Part shown: piece after piece, positions 45,721-56,929 of the stretch
Layout of the letters: every line of letters starts with the position of its first letter
Position numbering within the stretch: position 1 is the first letter of the stretch
DNA from: Polytrichum commune
Taxonomy: Eukaryota; Streptophyta; Polytrichopsida; Polytrichales; Polytrichaceae
Assembly (NCBI GenBank): GCA_950295325.1
Contig: OX485804.1
Span: 38,194,001 to 38,258,000, forward strand
Reading direction: 5' to 3'
Length of the DNA: 64,000 nucleotides
The notes under the pieces: generated by a model
Databases searched by the model: none
What the model was told of the DNA's origin: nothing
Seen by the model: the letters and a program-made list of their open reading frames with translations, nothing else
Program-made: the position numbers and the translations under genes

Positions 45721-46957
45721 TGTGAGTAATAATTGTTTGCCTGTGGAATGTATGTAGTCCAATAAGAGGGATGTTGTGTTGATGCCAAAGTCCTTAATGG
45801 AGAGATCCTTCTTCCTAGATCTACAACTTTTTGCATTTCCTTTTTTCAGCTTTCACCCCTATTGCTCCGACCATAGGCCACACCACCTCATGTTTTAAGG
45901 ATGCATGCTAGCCCCAAAATCCTTATGACAGAATTAGCTCCTAGTCCTTTCTTGCATCCTTAAGTACCACTCTATAATATATATACACTTTTATATCCTT
46001 AGTAATGGATGGTGGGTTTATTTATCCTTGACATCAAAGGTAGTATGAAAGTTCCAACTTCATTGGAATGCACATTCGGACAATAAAGGATCAAATTGTC
46101 AAATAGAATATGAAACGCAAAAGAAATTCTTGAATTTCTACATGTAGTTCCATATTTGTATATATAGCTCACCTCTCCCATGTCAATCCAAACCTATGTT
46201 TAACCACACGTCATTTTTTAAATGAATCGTTTTCCCTTATTCTTAGCCTTGCAACATAGTCCAGCCCCGAGTTTGATCATTTTCTCTTGGGAACATGAGA
46301 ACTAAACTCTAAAACATCTTGGGACTCACACAATTGGTGAGCCTAGCCTATCTACAACTAAAGTACAATATTTGTTGGAAGCGGTGGATTCTATATATGA
46401 CCATAACACCACCGGAGACAAGAAGATTACACCCTTCAAAGACCGGATGATTGCTCCCATCGTCTTAAGAAGCAAAATTATAAGATATTAGTCTTCCTTG
46501 GACTTGATCCGTTCGATTATTACATGTGTCTGCATGGATTGCCATCACACATTCAACAAAGCTTATTAGTACGCCAAAACCACCGGCCGAGAATGCTTCC
46601 TAGTCGTATGGGCATAGTAGCATGTGTTATTCTTATATTCCCAAATGATGCAAAATCATCTGAAATGCTTGCCGCCTAGATGGAAGGAACATATAAAGAA
46701 CAAGTGAAGAATCGTCTTTATTTATACACGATCCAAAATATCCTCCTCCCGTGTAGACGATAGGGGAATAGTATGTACAATAATAAGAGGGCCACCGCAA
46801 GGCATATATGAGCTGGGGTTCCTTCTCATCAATTGTTTCCGCTAACCTCAATCGCTACAACAACGTTGGCCAAATATACACATATATATAAATATAGATG
46901 TTTCTCTAGTATAGATGTGCACATCCTTGGAAAGGATGAGACAAAGTATGATTATAA
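45721..46957. other. Gene-free stretch with one unexplained open frame
   Basis: From about 46478 to 46679 the plus strand reads KILVFLGLDPFDYYMCLHGL then PSHIQQSLLVRQNHRP and ends in TAG after about 65 codons, with no stop in between. It has the flavour of a retroelement gag piece but I do not recognise it. The rest shows nothing. Confidence 0.35.
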
Positions 46958-47457
46958 GGGCCACTTTGCACACGAGACGGAGAGCCCGTGACCACTACAC
47001 TTCAAGCACTCTCATTGGTGGAAAAGGCGGAGCCGGTCCAAGTTTGCTTCACACTACGCTTGAGGGACCGACGGAGTATGTGAATGCAAGATGGATGTGA
47101 AGTCTACATGGATTCTTACATGGCATCGAATGGATCATGCTTCATGGTCGCTTGGACTATTTTCGAAAACCACCTCTTGGAGGTAGGCCTAACACCAACC
47201 TGGGAGACCATGGCACTCCAAGCGCTCACAACCGTTGGTTTATTCTAATTTAACATGTGTGAAGACCTGTGTGAATAAAAATTCATTGAAATAGCATTTG
47301 GTCGAGGGCCCGGTCACATATGACTTCACACTATACTTGAGGGTCCGTGACCACACTACATGATTTTGGAGGTGTGTTTGGGACGGCCGTTGGACAATTT
47401 GTTTTGGGCTCTCACAATTTCATGGTCACGGCTCTTGGCTCGTGTGTGAAGTGGCCC
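46958..47457. mobile_element. PIF/Harbinger-like MITE family B, copy 5 (500 bp)
   Basis: It is oriented opposite to copies 3 and 4. It begins GGGCCACTTTGCACACGAGA and ends GCTCGTGTGTGAAGTGGCCC. A perfect TAA duplication flanks it (46955-46957, 47458-47460). Confidence 0.92.
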
Positions 47458-47576
47458 TAAGTGGGTAGGTACCCTATTGTATATCATAGACTTCTTCAAC
47501 CAAAGTCCATCCCAATGGCCGTCACAAAGTGCATGAACCTCACGAGTGCACAGTCTAATTGCTTGTCTACTTCACA

Positions 47577-47734
47577 GTACCCGAGTACCTTATCAGTTTT
47601 AACACAGAATAAGGAACATGCCAAATGGCACACGATGGTTGGTTATGGCCTTTGAGAGAGCTGATGTGGCATGAAAATAAAATTGAATTTCTGCAACCAA
47701 AGTACCCTGTAAACTGATAAGGTACTAAGGGTAC
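47577..47734. mobile_element. TIR element L (158 bp)
   Basis: GTACCCGAGTACCTTATCAG continues TTT, mirrored by AAACTGATAAGGTACTAAGGGTAC, giving inverted ends of about 22 bases. It is non-coding. Confidence 0.8.
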
Positions 47735-48284
47735 ATGAGAGTCACGCTTATGTGACAACACCATCAAAGGTGCACACTACATATAGATAGTTATCACATC
47801 CATTCACGAAGGAATATTTTTGTTTTGTTTTGTTTTTATTTTATTTTATCGTTGACTGAGGTACGCAAGAGTTGATGTGGACCAAAACCATTCGGTGCAT
47901 GAGGTAGTGTTCTAGGGTTGGGGAAGAGGATGACTTCTTTGGAACATTACCCTTGTCCTCCTCGTTCAACAACATAGGCCACATGTCTCCATGATATGAA
48001 GATCATTTTTTATGTGATGTGTAACACAAAACAACATCGTTGGTTTCGATTAATGGAAGATGTAAAACAATTAACACGTGACAATTTGAGAAAGAAAGAT
48101 GGCCGGTCAAGGACGGAAGATAGTATAATATTCAAAACGATTGTTCATGATGATTTGAGATTGACTGCAATAAACATAATTGAGTGTATCAATTCATTGC
48201 CATGACGTACATCTCTCTCTCTCTAAGTATGTATGTATGTATGTACATTGGGGTGGTTCACGTCTAGGAAATCTCACATGGATT
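47735..48284. other. Spacer, no gene recognised
   Basis: The 69-codon frame at 47996-48205 is lysine/arginine-rich without a known family. A (GTAT)n tract lies near 48226-48245. Confidence 0.4.
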
Positions 48285-48780
48285 ATACACCCTAAACTCC
48301 GTAATATCAACCCCCACAATGTCACACACTCTCTAATATCCCAAAACCCTAGGGAACAAATGTTCGTAGTTCAAATCTCACTCCTTATTGTCACATTTCT
48401 CTCCCTTATATCACATTTTTTTTCATCAATGCAACCACCCAAGAAGTCAACCCACACCCTTGTATTGCACCGTGTGTCAACATGTGGAGTGTCTTCTTCT
48501 TCTTCTTCTTCTTCTTCTTCTTCTTCTTTTGCCACTTGTTGAATGTTGGTGCATGCATCCACCACATTGCCCGGGAAGGCCAAGTGAAGTGGATCACAGT
48601 GACGTAGGTGACGGGAGAACGAATCCAAATTGTGCTCACATCTCCTTTGTGTTATTCCATAATGTCACATGCTACAGTAGTTCTATAATATCATGCATCC
48701 ATGTTAACACTACAAAACCCCAGTACATCACGTGCACTTTGGTTGCCACAGGTGTGATACTACGGAGTTTAGAGTGTACT
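48285..48780. mobile_element. MITE family G, copy 2, with a (CTT)n expansion
   Basis: TACACCCTAAACTCCGTAAT at the left is mirrored by TACTACGGAGTTTAGAGTGTA at the right. Blocks TCAACCCCCAC, ATATCCCAAAACCCTAGGGA, CAAATCTCACTCCTTATTGT and TTGGTTGCCA match copy 1 at 28.0 kb. A (CTT)n tract at 48492-48529 lies inside and accounts for the serine- or glutamate/lysine-run frames seen in six registers. Confidence 0.82.
48492..48529. repeat. (CTT)12 microsatellite
   Basis: An uninterrupted TTC/CTT run within family G copy 2. Confidence 0.96.
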
Positions 48781-49624
48781 TAGAGCCGATCTAAGACCCC
48801 GATGTACTAAATGTGAGCCTTGTTATGCTTTGAACTACGCTACCCGGATTGTAGTGTACTATGGATTCACATGTTTTATTCTAATTATAATATTGTCTCA
48901 TGAAACCTATGGAATGGATAAACACCCATAATAAGCGGGAGAGTGGATCATGGGGCCGGGTCCACGCTTAGACACTTTTAGATACCTCGCACACCTATCC
49001 CTCAAAAAGCCTTGGATCCACATGGCCTCGTCTCATGGGACCCAACTCCAAGCTCCGCTATGTTCATAGCTACCGCCTTCCCTACGTCCCGCTCCCCGAG
49101 GCTTCGACATACATAACTTATATTCTTAGCTCACATCCTTTTGTTGAAGTTCTCGGAGCAAGTCATGCCTAGTAAGCAAAATCTCGTTTCTTATTCTACC
49201 GATGAATCTTGGGAAACGGGGAAGTTGGTCAAGTGGGAAATCAATGTCATGCCCCCTTTTGGAGTCATTAGTATATCATTGTAAGGAACTCGATAGCCAT
49301 TTTTGACAAGATTGCAAGTGCATATTCCGTTTCCATATTTCATGAGAATGTTGCTGTCGCAAATTATTTGATCTTGACATTGCCCAATTGGTCAATGTTT
49401 GGGGAATGTTTATCAAACTAAATACAATACAATTTAAAGAGGCGATGGGGGTGTTTAAGAGAGAGAGAGCTTTCGTTTTGGGTATGTCCCATATTGGGTT
49501 TTGAAAGGACTTTGTTACTATTCTCACAATCTGATGAGACCACAATAAAATTCTATATCAAAGATCATTGTTGGTAACTTAGTCTTAGCACTTGCTTTAG
49601 GCTCTTCATAACATTATTCATATC
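48781..49624. other. Gene-free stretch
   Basis: No gene supported; the minus frame at 49545-49276 is unrecognised. Confidence 0.4.
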
Positions 49625-49748
49625 CATAATAGTGTTTCGTGGGACTGACGGTACTTCACTAAATATTCTAGGATACTTCTCACGTTCGATTTGCATGTGG
49701 AGAATATTTTATGGAATATTGTCAGTCCCACATAACGTTGTTATGGTT
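49625..49748. mobile_element. Near-palindromic mini element M (124 bp)
   Basis: CCATAATAGTGTTTCGTGGG then ACTGAC at the left matches, inverted, GTCAGTCCCACATAACGTTG then TTATGG at the right. The inner parts also pair (AATATTCTAGG / GAATATTTTATGGAATATT), so nearly the whole unit can fold back. Confidence 0.75.
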
Positions 49749-49949
49749 CTTAATTATGTTATGCTTATTTTGCACATGAAAGTGTGCCACATATAGGGTT
49801 CAACATGCCCATCCATGTTATGGGTAATTTAGTTGGAATTGTGCAAGATGAACATCCTCATTCACTTAGCAATGAGTGTACATTGCCTTGAATAGACCAC
49901 CGGGGGTACTCTTTTTCGAGAGTCAAAGTCACGTGCATGTGGGTTCGCT
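49749..49949. other. Spacer, no gene
   Basis: Nothing recognised. Confidence 0.4.
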
Positions 49950-50095
49950 TATAAAACCCCTCTATATACACTAATCCCACGACCAAAATGGAGAGTATAC
50001 ATACAAATCACAAACTACATGATAGTTTCTTGTATGTATACCAAAAATCTAAATTCTCAAGGAAATTATCTCAATGATGTATACAAATTAAGAGC
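49950..50095. repeat. Family J, solo copy
   Basis: TTATAAAACCCCTCTATATA, ACGACCAAAATGGAGAGTAT, CATACAAATCACAAACTACA, TGATAGTTTCTTGTATGTAT and ATTATCTCAATGATGTATAC follow the order of the tandem units at 28850-29500. Confidence 0.7.
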
Positions 50096-52334
50096 AATTG
50101 GATTTTTTCTGACATTCCTTGAATACGTCCTCATAGAAGAAAATTTTGCTGACAAAGTCATTGACGTGGGAGGATGACACTGTTATTGCCTTATGGGTTA
50201 GCACAGATGAATGTAGGGAGCATAAGGGAATTATGGGTGAAATATATATCCCTTGTGAAATATATATTATTCATGGCAAGTTAGGTAGGTGCCAAAACAA
50301 TTGTTTGTTCCTTGAATTTCAAACGATTCTGATTATAATTTGCGAGTAGTTACAATTTGATTATATAATATTAGTTATGGCAATAATCCAAACCATAGTC
50401 TTGGATGATAGTCTAGAACATTTTTCTTAGCAATCCACTTCAATATTTGGTCCAAGTTTGATTCATAAACCAATTTTAATAGTCTTGATATTTTCTCTTT
50501 GTGATACTTGACCTTCTCTTAGATTGGCACTTAACTTAGATTACTTGATAGTTTATTAAATAATAATTGAATTTCAACTATTAATTCATTACTTATTTAA
50601 TAATTTCAAAGTGATTGTGGTTGGCCCTTATATGTGGAAAATCTTCCTAAGAAGTTTACCACTGGCTTGCTTTCCACAACTCTTTGTGAATAAGAAATTC
50701 CTTGTTCACTTTCGGTGGCTCAATTACCGGTAACAAATGCCTCCTCTAGACAATGGCCAAAGGTTACGCTATGCCTCTTGTTAGTTGACTCTTCTTTTCC
50801 TAAGGGACGATTGTTTTGTTGCAATCATGGCTTCTATCCATCCACCAAATTTCTTAGACTGTAGCCCTTGTCAGGCACATAGTTGTCTTTGCTTTCTCAA
50901 ATATAGTGCTTTATTCACTCAATGTAAATTCTGGAAAATTCTTGTTGAGTTAACATTGAGCATCTTCTTAACTCTCCCACACTCATAACACATACCTCAC
51001 ACTCTAATCTATGGCTTTAGCACATTCCATTGACTATCTACAATCCAAACAACAATATTTCACTTTACAATAACACCCAACACAACGTTTCACGCCCTGT
51101 TTTTTATTCGCTTAGACTATAGCCACAAACTATGGTTTCTCACTCAATCAACTAATGCAAGGCTTCACATCCTGGCTTCTTCATCAAGTAGGTTGCTACA
51201 TTCAACAATTTAGTTCTACCATAAGCCAACTACTCGTCCTATAGGAATCTAACAAATGGACGATCCAATTTCACAAGACAATTTGGTATAACTAGTCCAT
51301 ACCCAAAGGATTATTTCTCGTGCAACACAAGGACACCTCTTCTCACATATTTGTCTCTTAGACAAGCACAATCATTAGTTTTACATCTAACGCTAGTGCC
51401 GTAAGGCATGGCCTAAGATGTTCTACGAACTGACACTTTATTCACTCCAGCCTCCTCCGGAGACCGGAGTTCTTCTTCTTCTTCTCTTAGCCAAGCACAT
51501 GTGGCACTTACAATATCAAGTACCCACCTCCTTTAGCAGATGGTCACTCAATCAATTAATACTATTTGACAAGCTTAAGCACAAGGTGCGATGAATAAAT
51601 TGTCACACTCAATTCATCACAACTTAGATTTCTTTGTAATTCACTCAAAATCTTCTCACCGGATGGATTCGCTCTAGGCTATAGTGATAATAAAATATCC
51701 AACAAAAGTTATTGTCTCCTTTCTCGAGAGAAAAACATATTGCCGGTCAATCATACAAGACTATTTGTCATTCATAAACATAATTTATTGTACACAAATA
51801 TCACATTCAAATCACAACTTATACACTTTTCTTGTTCAAGGAAAGGTTTCACGCTCTACGAACTTGACTTTAGATAATGGTATCAAACACAATTCAATCA
51901 ACAAAATGTCTGCTCTCTTCCCAAGAGGGATTGCTCATTCACAAGCTTATTGAGTCTTTCTGATTACTATGACTACGGCCTACATTGGGATACATGGGAG
52001 ATAAGGCTAGTAGTTCGGTCACAAGGGACACATTTGTCCATAGCCATTATATATTAATCTTCACTTCATGTTTTTCACATGTCAATTGCCCTTTACCAAA
52101 ATGCCTCCTATCCTTTGCCAATAGTCATAAATGTTTAGTTTTGGAATTACTAAACTCCTTTCACTAAATGAGTAGTAATTATAGTATTTCTCAATAATTC
52201 ATAGTCTTAAGATGAGTTTTAAACTACAAAATAAGCTAGATTTTAAAAATGACCCCTTCTTGACAAGAAAATATCATAGTATGGTTTATATTCATTAAAG
52301 TAAGGTATTCATTATTTTATGCAAAATAATTGCA
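50096..52334. other. Gene-free AT-rich stretch
   Basis: No gene is supported. It contains a diverged SINE-like 3' end at 51420-51488 (next entry). Short frames at 50146, 50785, 51684 and 51985 have no recognised domains. Confidence 0.45.
51420..51488 (+). mobile_element. Diverged family D-related 3' end with (TTC)n tail
   Basis: TCTACGAACTGACACTTTATTCAC, CCAGCC and GACCGGAGTT align with family D (TTACGAACGGACACTTTATTCAC, CCGGCC, GACCGGAGTT) and are followed by (TTC)n instead of (TATC)n. The sequence upstream does not match family D. Confidence 0.55.
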
Positions 52335-52393
52335 GGACTTGTGTTGAGAGTTGAGTTTAGCTTTTTGCTTGACCCAACTCTCAACACAAGTCC
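52335..52393. repeat. Perfect 19-bp stem hairpin
   Basis: GGACTTGTGTTGAGAGTTG and its exact inverse CAACTCTCAACACAAGTCC flank a 21-base loop. It lies just outside the Tigger-like element, next to a stretch whose motif GGACTTTGGACCCCGTGTGAA (split here) recurs after the element near 53890. Confidence 0.88.
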
Positions 52394-52510
52394 CAAACCT
52401 CACCTCCAAAAAATGTTGCAATGTAGGCATCCATGTCATACTTAGGACTTTGGACCCCGTGTGAAGTGGTAGGTCCCAACTTCCATGCCATCAATGGCAG
52501 AAATTGTATA

Positions 52511-53867
52511 CAGTCTAACCTTGATAATGTCACCCTTGTTAATAGAACACCTTGATATTGTCACCTAAAAGTTTGAAACCGATTTTCATAGTGTAAAACT
52601 CCCTCGTTATTATCCCTATCACCCTTGATAATGTCACTATTTTTTTTCAAATCCGTAGTGTAAATGTGATAATATCAAGTATGGATGGATTGTATGGGTG
52701 GGCATGGGTTCGATATTATTGTTCATGGGTGAGCATGGGCTAAAGCAAAGCATATTGGGGGTCATTGAATGAGCTCTCATTCAATGCTTTAGGCATGATA
52801 TTCATGGTGAGGTCAAGAAAGTTATAGATGGGTTTAATGCTTTTGTACTCTCCCGTATCACTATCTTGTTCCTTCCACCAAATGTGACTTCAGTTGTTCA
52901 GCCTTTGGATCAAGGAGTGATTGCATCATTCAAAATGTGTTATAAGCGCAAGATTGTTGCATGGACTTTGCAACAAATTGATAACAACTCAAATGAAGAT
53001 ATGGGGAAATTGAATGTTGATGTATTTCAAGCTATGCTATGGTGTGTGGCGGCATGGCATGAATTAGATGATCAAACCATTAGAAATTGTTGGAGAAAGT
53101 CCGCCATATTGCCTGCAGAGTGGAATGCAGATATAAACAATCTTGATGAACGTATGAAGTCCAAAATGGAGGAAGCAACTTTGGAATTGGGTAGACTCAT
53201 CGCCGCATTAAATTTGGGTTTGGATGTTGAAGGCAAGCGTGTAGAAAAGCTTTGTCCTTTGGAGTACATAAACACGGAAGGTGAAGATGATTTTGAGGTG
53301 GAATTTTCTACTGAGGAGCTTGTGCAATTAGTGCAAGATGGCGAACAAGTTCTTGATTCCATGGAAGTGGACCCATTGATTGTTGATAGCAGTGATGATG
53401 AGTCTAAAGTAGTGAAGCTAAGCGATGCACAAAAATATGCTAAAGTTGTTTTGAATTTTATGGCTAGCCAAGGTTCTCAGATTTTTAGCACTCATGAGTT
53501 GTTAGAAATGGAAAAATCCATGACAAACTCATTAGAATTGGTGTTGCACATTTAACATCAACAAAACAATGTGACATTAGAAGCTTCTTTGTCTCTAGTG
53601 AGAGGTCTTTACCTGATCTCAATAACACATTATGATGTGCTCTTGTTGTTATTCACAATTTGAATTAGATTTTACATTCAAAAACATTGAAGTCTCGTAT
53701 TTGTTATTTTTTTAAAAATTGTAATTATATTTTGATTTTCTACATATTTTTTGATAATATCACATTATGCACAAAATGTGACATTATCAAGTATGTCACA
53801 CCTTGTTTATATCACACTTTTTGGTGAAACGGAGGGTGTGACATTATCAAGGTTAGGGTGTAGACTG
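52511..53867 (+). mobile_element. Tigger/pogo-like DNA transposon (1357 bp), internally deleted
   Basis: The left end CAGTCTAACCTTGATAATGT and the right end (reverse complement CAGTCTACACCCTAACCTTG then ATAATGTCAC) are inverted repeats beginning CAGT, as in Tigger elements (established). Subterminal TTGATAATGTCAC/GTGACATTATCAAG motifs are repeated several times at each end. TA precedes the left end and AT follows the right, so the expected TA duplication is imperfect. Only the C-terminal part of the transposase is present. Confidence 0.82.
52773..53555 (+). pseudogene. Tigger/pogo-type transposase C-terminal fragment
   Basis: The reading frame is open from just after a TGA at 52770 to TAA at 53553-53555. 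It contains ILFLPPNVTSVVQPLDQGVI, the hallmark block of pogo/Tigger/CENP-B-like DDE proteins. Asp in PLDQG is one of the catalytic acids. After that come CYKRKIVAWTL, the WHELDDQTIRNCWRKSAILP helix region and an acidic tail (EDDFEVEFSTEELVQL, DSSDDESK). The N-terminal DNA-binding domains and the first catalytic Asp are missing and no ATG begins the frame, so it cannot be a full transposase. The 230-codon intact stretch shows limited decay. Confidence 0.85.
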
Positions 53868-54255
53868 ATTGACGTCAACTGACTTGGGACTTAGGACTTG
53901 GGACACCGTGTGAACTGGCCCAAACCTCCAAAATCTTGGTGGTTGGCCCTCACCCCCCTATCTTAAAAAAGAATCATTATATTTTGATTCAAAATACATT
54001 ATTCTCTTGTTGTATATGCTCATAATGTTTTTGCTAGTACATTTATGAATTCCTCTTTCCAAGGGCTACAAGAGTTCTTGAACTACAATGAATTGTAACA
54101 CTTCTAATTGCACTAAGTTACATTGCATTATATGTAATTGGAATTTGGATCTATAAAAAAAGGAGTTGTGAACCCATGCAAGAAACTTGGGGTCCAAAAC
54201 ACCCCTTCATGCACCTTCCTTTTGGACTCAATAACCAAGATCGGATTGAAAACTA
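53868..54255. other. Spacer, no gene
   Basis: The 53880-53940 part resembles 52440-52490 (GGACTT..GGAC.CCGTGTGAA), so the Tigger-like element may have split or joined repeat sequence. Nothing else is recognised. Confidence 0.4.
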
Positions 54256-54780
54256 GGATGTGAGTATATTTGAATTTATGCAACCTTGTTGTATGGGTAC
54301 CTCAAAGCCCTTTGAGGGGATACCATGTCCAGTATCTTCAAGGCACTAGTGGCTAGCTAGGAACTAGTATAGTGTGTCACTATAGTGCCCATCCTCGAAA
54401 GGGGAGAGTAGTATTGCCCCAATGTCCCCTTGTCCAGTGGGCATCGGGTCATTGACATTACGAACGGACACTTTATTCACGCCGGCCCCTTGCTAAAAAG
54501 GGACCGGAGTTTCTATCTATATGAATTTATGCATGAATTTCGAACAACTCCGACCATCAATAAGACGTACACTAGATTACAAAAGTACACAAATATGGTG
54601 GTCGGTGAACATGGAACACAAACATTCGAGGTTGTGGTTGTTGTATTGTTGCTTTGTTATTGTGATTTGGTGTTTTTGTCCCCACAAGTGCACATCCCTT
54701 TTTTTTGGGGGGGGGGGGTCAAGTGGTTTGTCCAAATATACTTGAATGTTAGTTTCGACTTTGAAGATCGGTTTCTCAAA
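54256..54780 (+). repeat. Dispersed repeat E, copy 2, containing SINE-like D copy 3
   Basis: GAAAACTAGGATGTGAGTAT to GAATTTATGCA, then the D insertion, then GAATTTATGCATG, ACGTACACTAGATTACAAAA, CACAAATATGGTGGTCGGTG, a GTTGTT-rich part, GTGCACATCCC, a G-run (about 54707-54718) and CAAGTGGTTTGTCCAAATAT. Apart from the insert, this matches 23340-23600. Confidence 0.8.
54283..54522 (+). mobile_element. SINE-like family D, copy 3, full length (240 bp)
   Basis: It starts ACCTTGTTGTATGGGTACCT and ends GGAGTTTCTATCTATAT, flanked by the 11-base direct repeat GAATTTATGCA (54272-54282 and 54523-54533). Repeat E at 23.34 kb shows the uninterrupted site. TGGCTAGCTAGG near 54350 is A-box-like and CCTCGAAAG near 54392 is weakly B-box-like. 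There is no protein coding. The combined evidence fits a SINE mobilised by a LINE. Confidence 0.88.
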
Positions 54781-56636
54781 CAAGGAGGAGTTGATTTTAT
54801 AAGTGGAGACTTGCCAAAATTTAGTGGCGCCATTTTTTCTTTGATGCCTTGAACTTGGACCCTAGTGTAAACTTGCCCAAAATATTATGGACTAGGTAAC
54901 CATCGATAGGAAAGAGCTGTAGAAGTGATAGGTTGGTTATTGGGCACAACCAATCAACTTGTGGACAAAATCTTACTCTCATGAATGATATTGCGCCTAT
55001 ACAAATGAAACATTTGTCATGAGGTCTCACAATTCTTAGTATGCTCTTGAACGAGCGGGCGGTTATGATGAATATATAAAAAGGGAGACTATGAAAAAGT
55101 AACCAAATAACACCCCATCCCACTACCTTGAGGGTTGGGTTAGACTACGATGAAGTAGTGCACCAGTCGGTCAAGTTTCTTGTCTAAGGGTTTGAGGTTG
55201 CCCAATAAACTTGACCTTTGGATAACTCCCCTAATAAACATTGTTGCCATCTTGGCAGCCATGTCATTTTTTTATCCATGCTTAAAGTTCTCCACTGGAG
55301 AAGTGTTGGCCATAGTGTAGATTTGTAAACCACAGCTGATGAAGAACCCATTTCATAGCCAATTGTATTGCTCCATCCCCTAAAATTCTCATCGGGTACA
55401 CTTGTTCACCGTAGTCTACACCGACCTTAAGAGTGTGAGTGTGTGTGTGTGTGTGTGGGGGGGGGGGGGTGAAATGGTGGGAGGGAATTAGGGGAAGCTT
55501 AGGGGCGCCAATGATCAAATGAATTAAAAGTAGAGGCGTCCATAACCGTTCACTTAAGGGAGTCTGCGCTAGATTTGGAGAAGTATAAGGTGGTGCAAAT
55601 TTTTCCCGTGTAGGAAGATAGAAATCATGAGGACTACAATTTTTTGGTAATTTCATTCCTTACATTGAAATTACTTTGAATTTTTGAGGCCAAAAGTTGA
55701 CCCAAACATATGACCAATGTCTAGTGTCTACCATAACCGCTCATTTTAACGGCTCATTCCTCCTCACTTTAGCACTCAAAACCTGAACATGTGTCATGGC
55801 ACTATTGGTTGTGGCTTGATCGAAATTCAGTCCCAGCTTGATCAAAATTCCCGTATCCTATAGATTGGCGATGGGGTCTTGATCGGGAATAGGCATCTCC
55901 ATAACATTATTTAGTTGCATGGTTGTGTTCCCCTCTATATTTTGCATGTGGCATGGGCCTCCACTGTCTTACCTTCATGGGAAGAAACTTAAAAAATAAG
56001 AAGGAACTGACATTGGTAGGAATAATGAATAGTGCCAGTTTGAATAGTAAGAATATTGTGAATAAATGTTGGAATTTAAATTATAGGGATGTTATTAATA
56101 AAAATACAGGGGAATAAAACTATGATGAACAATGTTTCTTGTGAATATTCTTGGGGGTGAACAATAAAACTTGGGCATGGTGTTGGGAGTATAAGGGTGA
56201 GTTTGCATGTTGGTCGCTACCCCACTAGGTTCTAGATAATAGCGGGTCGGAGGTGGTTTGCTAGAATGTGGAGGGCTATGGACACGGGCCGCTCTGACTT
56301 CCATGCGCCCACTAAAGAATCATTAACCTACAATTACCGGTCACCGTAGGATTAAGACCCGTCGAAAACTCAAGGGAACCAATGTTGGTCTTGTATTCCA
56401 TCCATCCTTGGTGACTGGGAGGAGGAGGAGGAGGTTAGTAGGTGGGTCCGGATCAGAGAAGATGGAGGGAGTAGCTAGTTGGCACACACGAAACCCTACC
56501 CCACTAGATTCCCCTCCACATTTGGACGGGTTCGTCGTGACCCACACTAGAATCTGGTGGGCAAGCGGCCTACATGGAAACTCACCCTAACTCCACCCAA
56601 ATTCCCAAGCTCAGCCTGAATGCGCAAATCTATTTC
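54781..56636. other. Gene-free stretch
   Basis: There is a (GT)n-(G)n tract at about 55436-55471 and a (GGA)n tract near 56418-56435. Minus-strand frames (55656-55282 and others) owe their length to these tracts. The region near 54870-55130 includes AAGTAACCAAATAACACCCC, resembling a family H end. No gene supported. Confidence 0.45.
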
Positions 56637-56854
56637 CGGGGAGAACTGGTAGTTAGTTACCAGTTGAGTTTGAGAAATAACCGGTTGGAAATTTGAGACT
56701 TCAAGAGAAGTACCGATCACTTTAGAGGAATCTAGAGAGGAATATACCCCTCCTCAAATGAATGGAAGCAAAACCGGAAGATGTGAACATGTAACCGGCT
56801 GGATGTAGAATCACTGGGATCTTGACGGACTATACATGCCCCAAAACTTCCCGG
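56637..56854 (-). mobile_element. MITE family C, copy 8
   Basis: In reverse orientation: GGGGAGAACTGGTAGTTAGT, ACCAGTTGAGTTTGAGAAAT, GAGACTTCAAGAG, GGAATATACCCCTCCTCAAA, ATGTAACCGGCTGGA and TGCCCCAAAACTTCCC. It lies about 2.4 kb upstream of the NF-YC start codon. Confidence 0.8.
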
Positions 56855-56929
56855 GCACGGGTGTGAATAATAAGAGAATATTCCCAGCGTGTCCGAGGGA
56901 GCCACGTGGCGGCATATTGTGGAGTCCAC

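Noticed and set aside
48371-48783. Several frames with serine, leucine, glutamate or lysine runs
   Set aside because: All are produced by the (CTT)n microsatellite inside a MITE.
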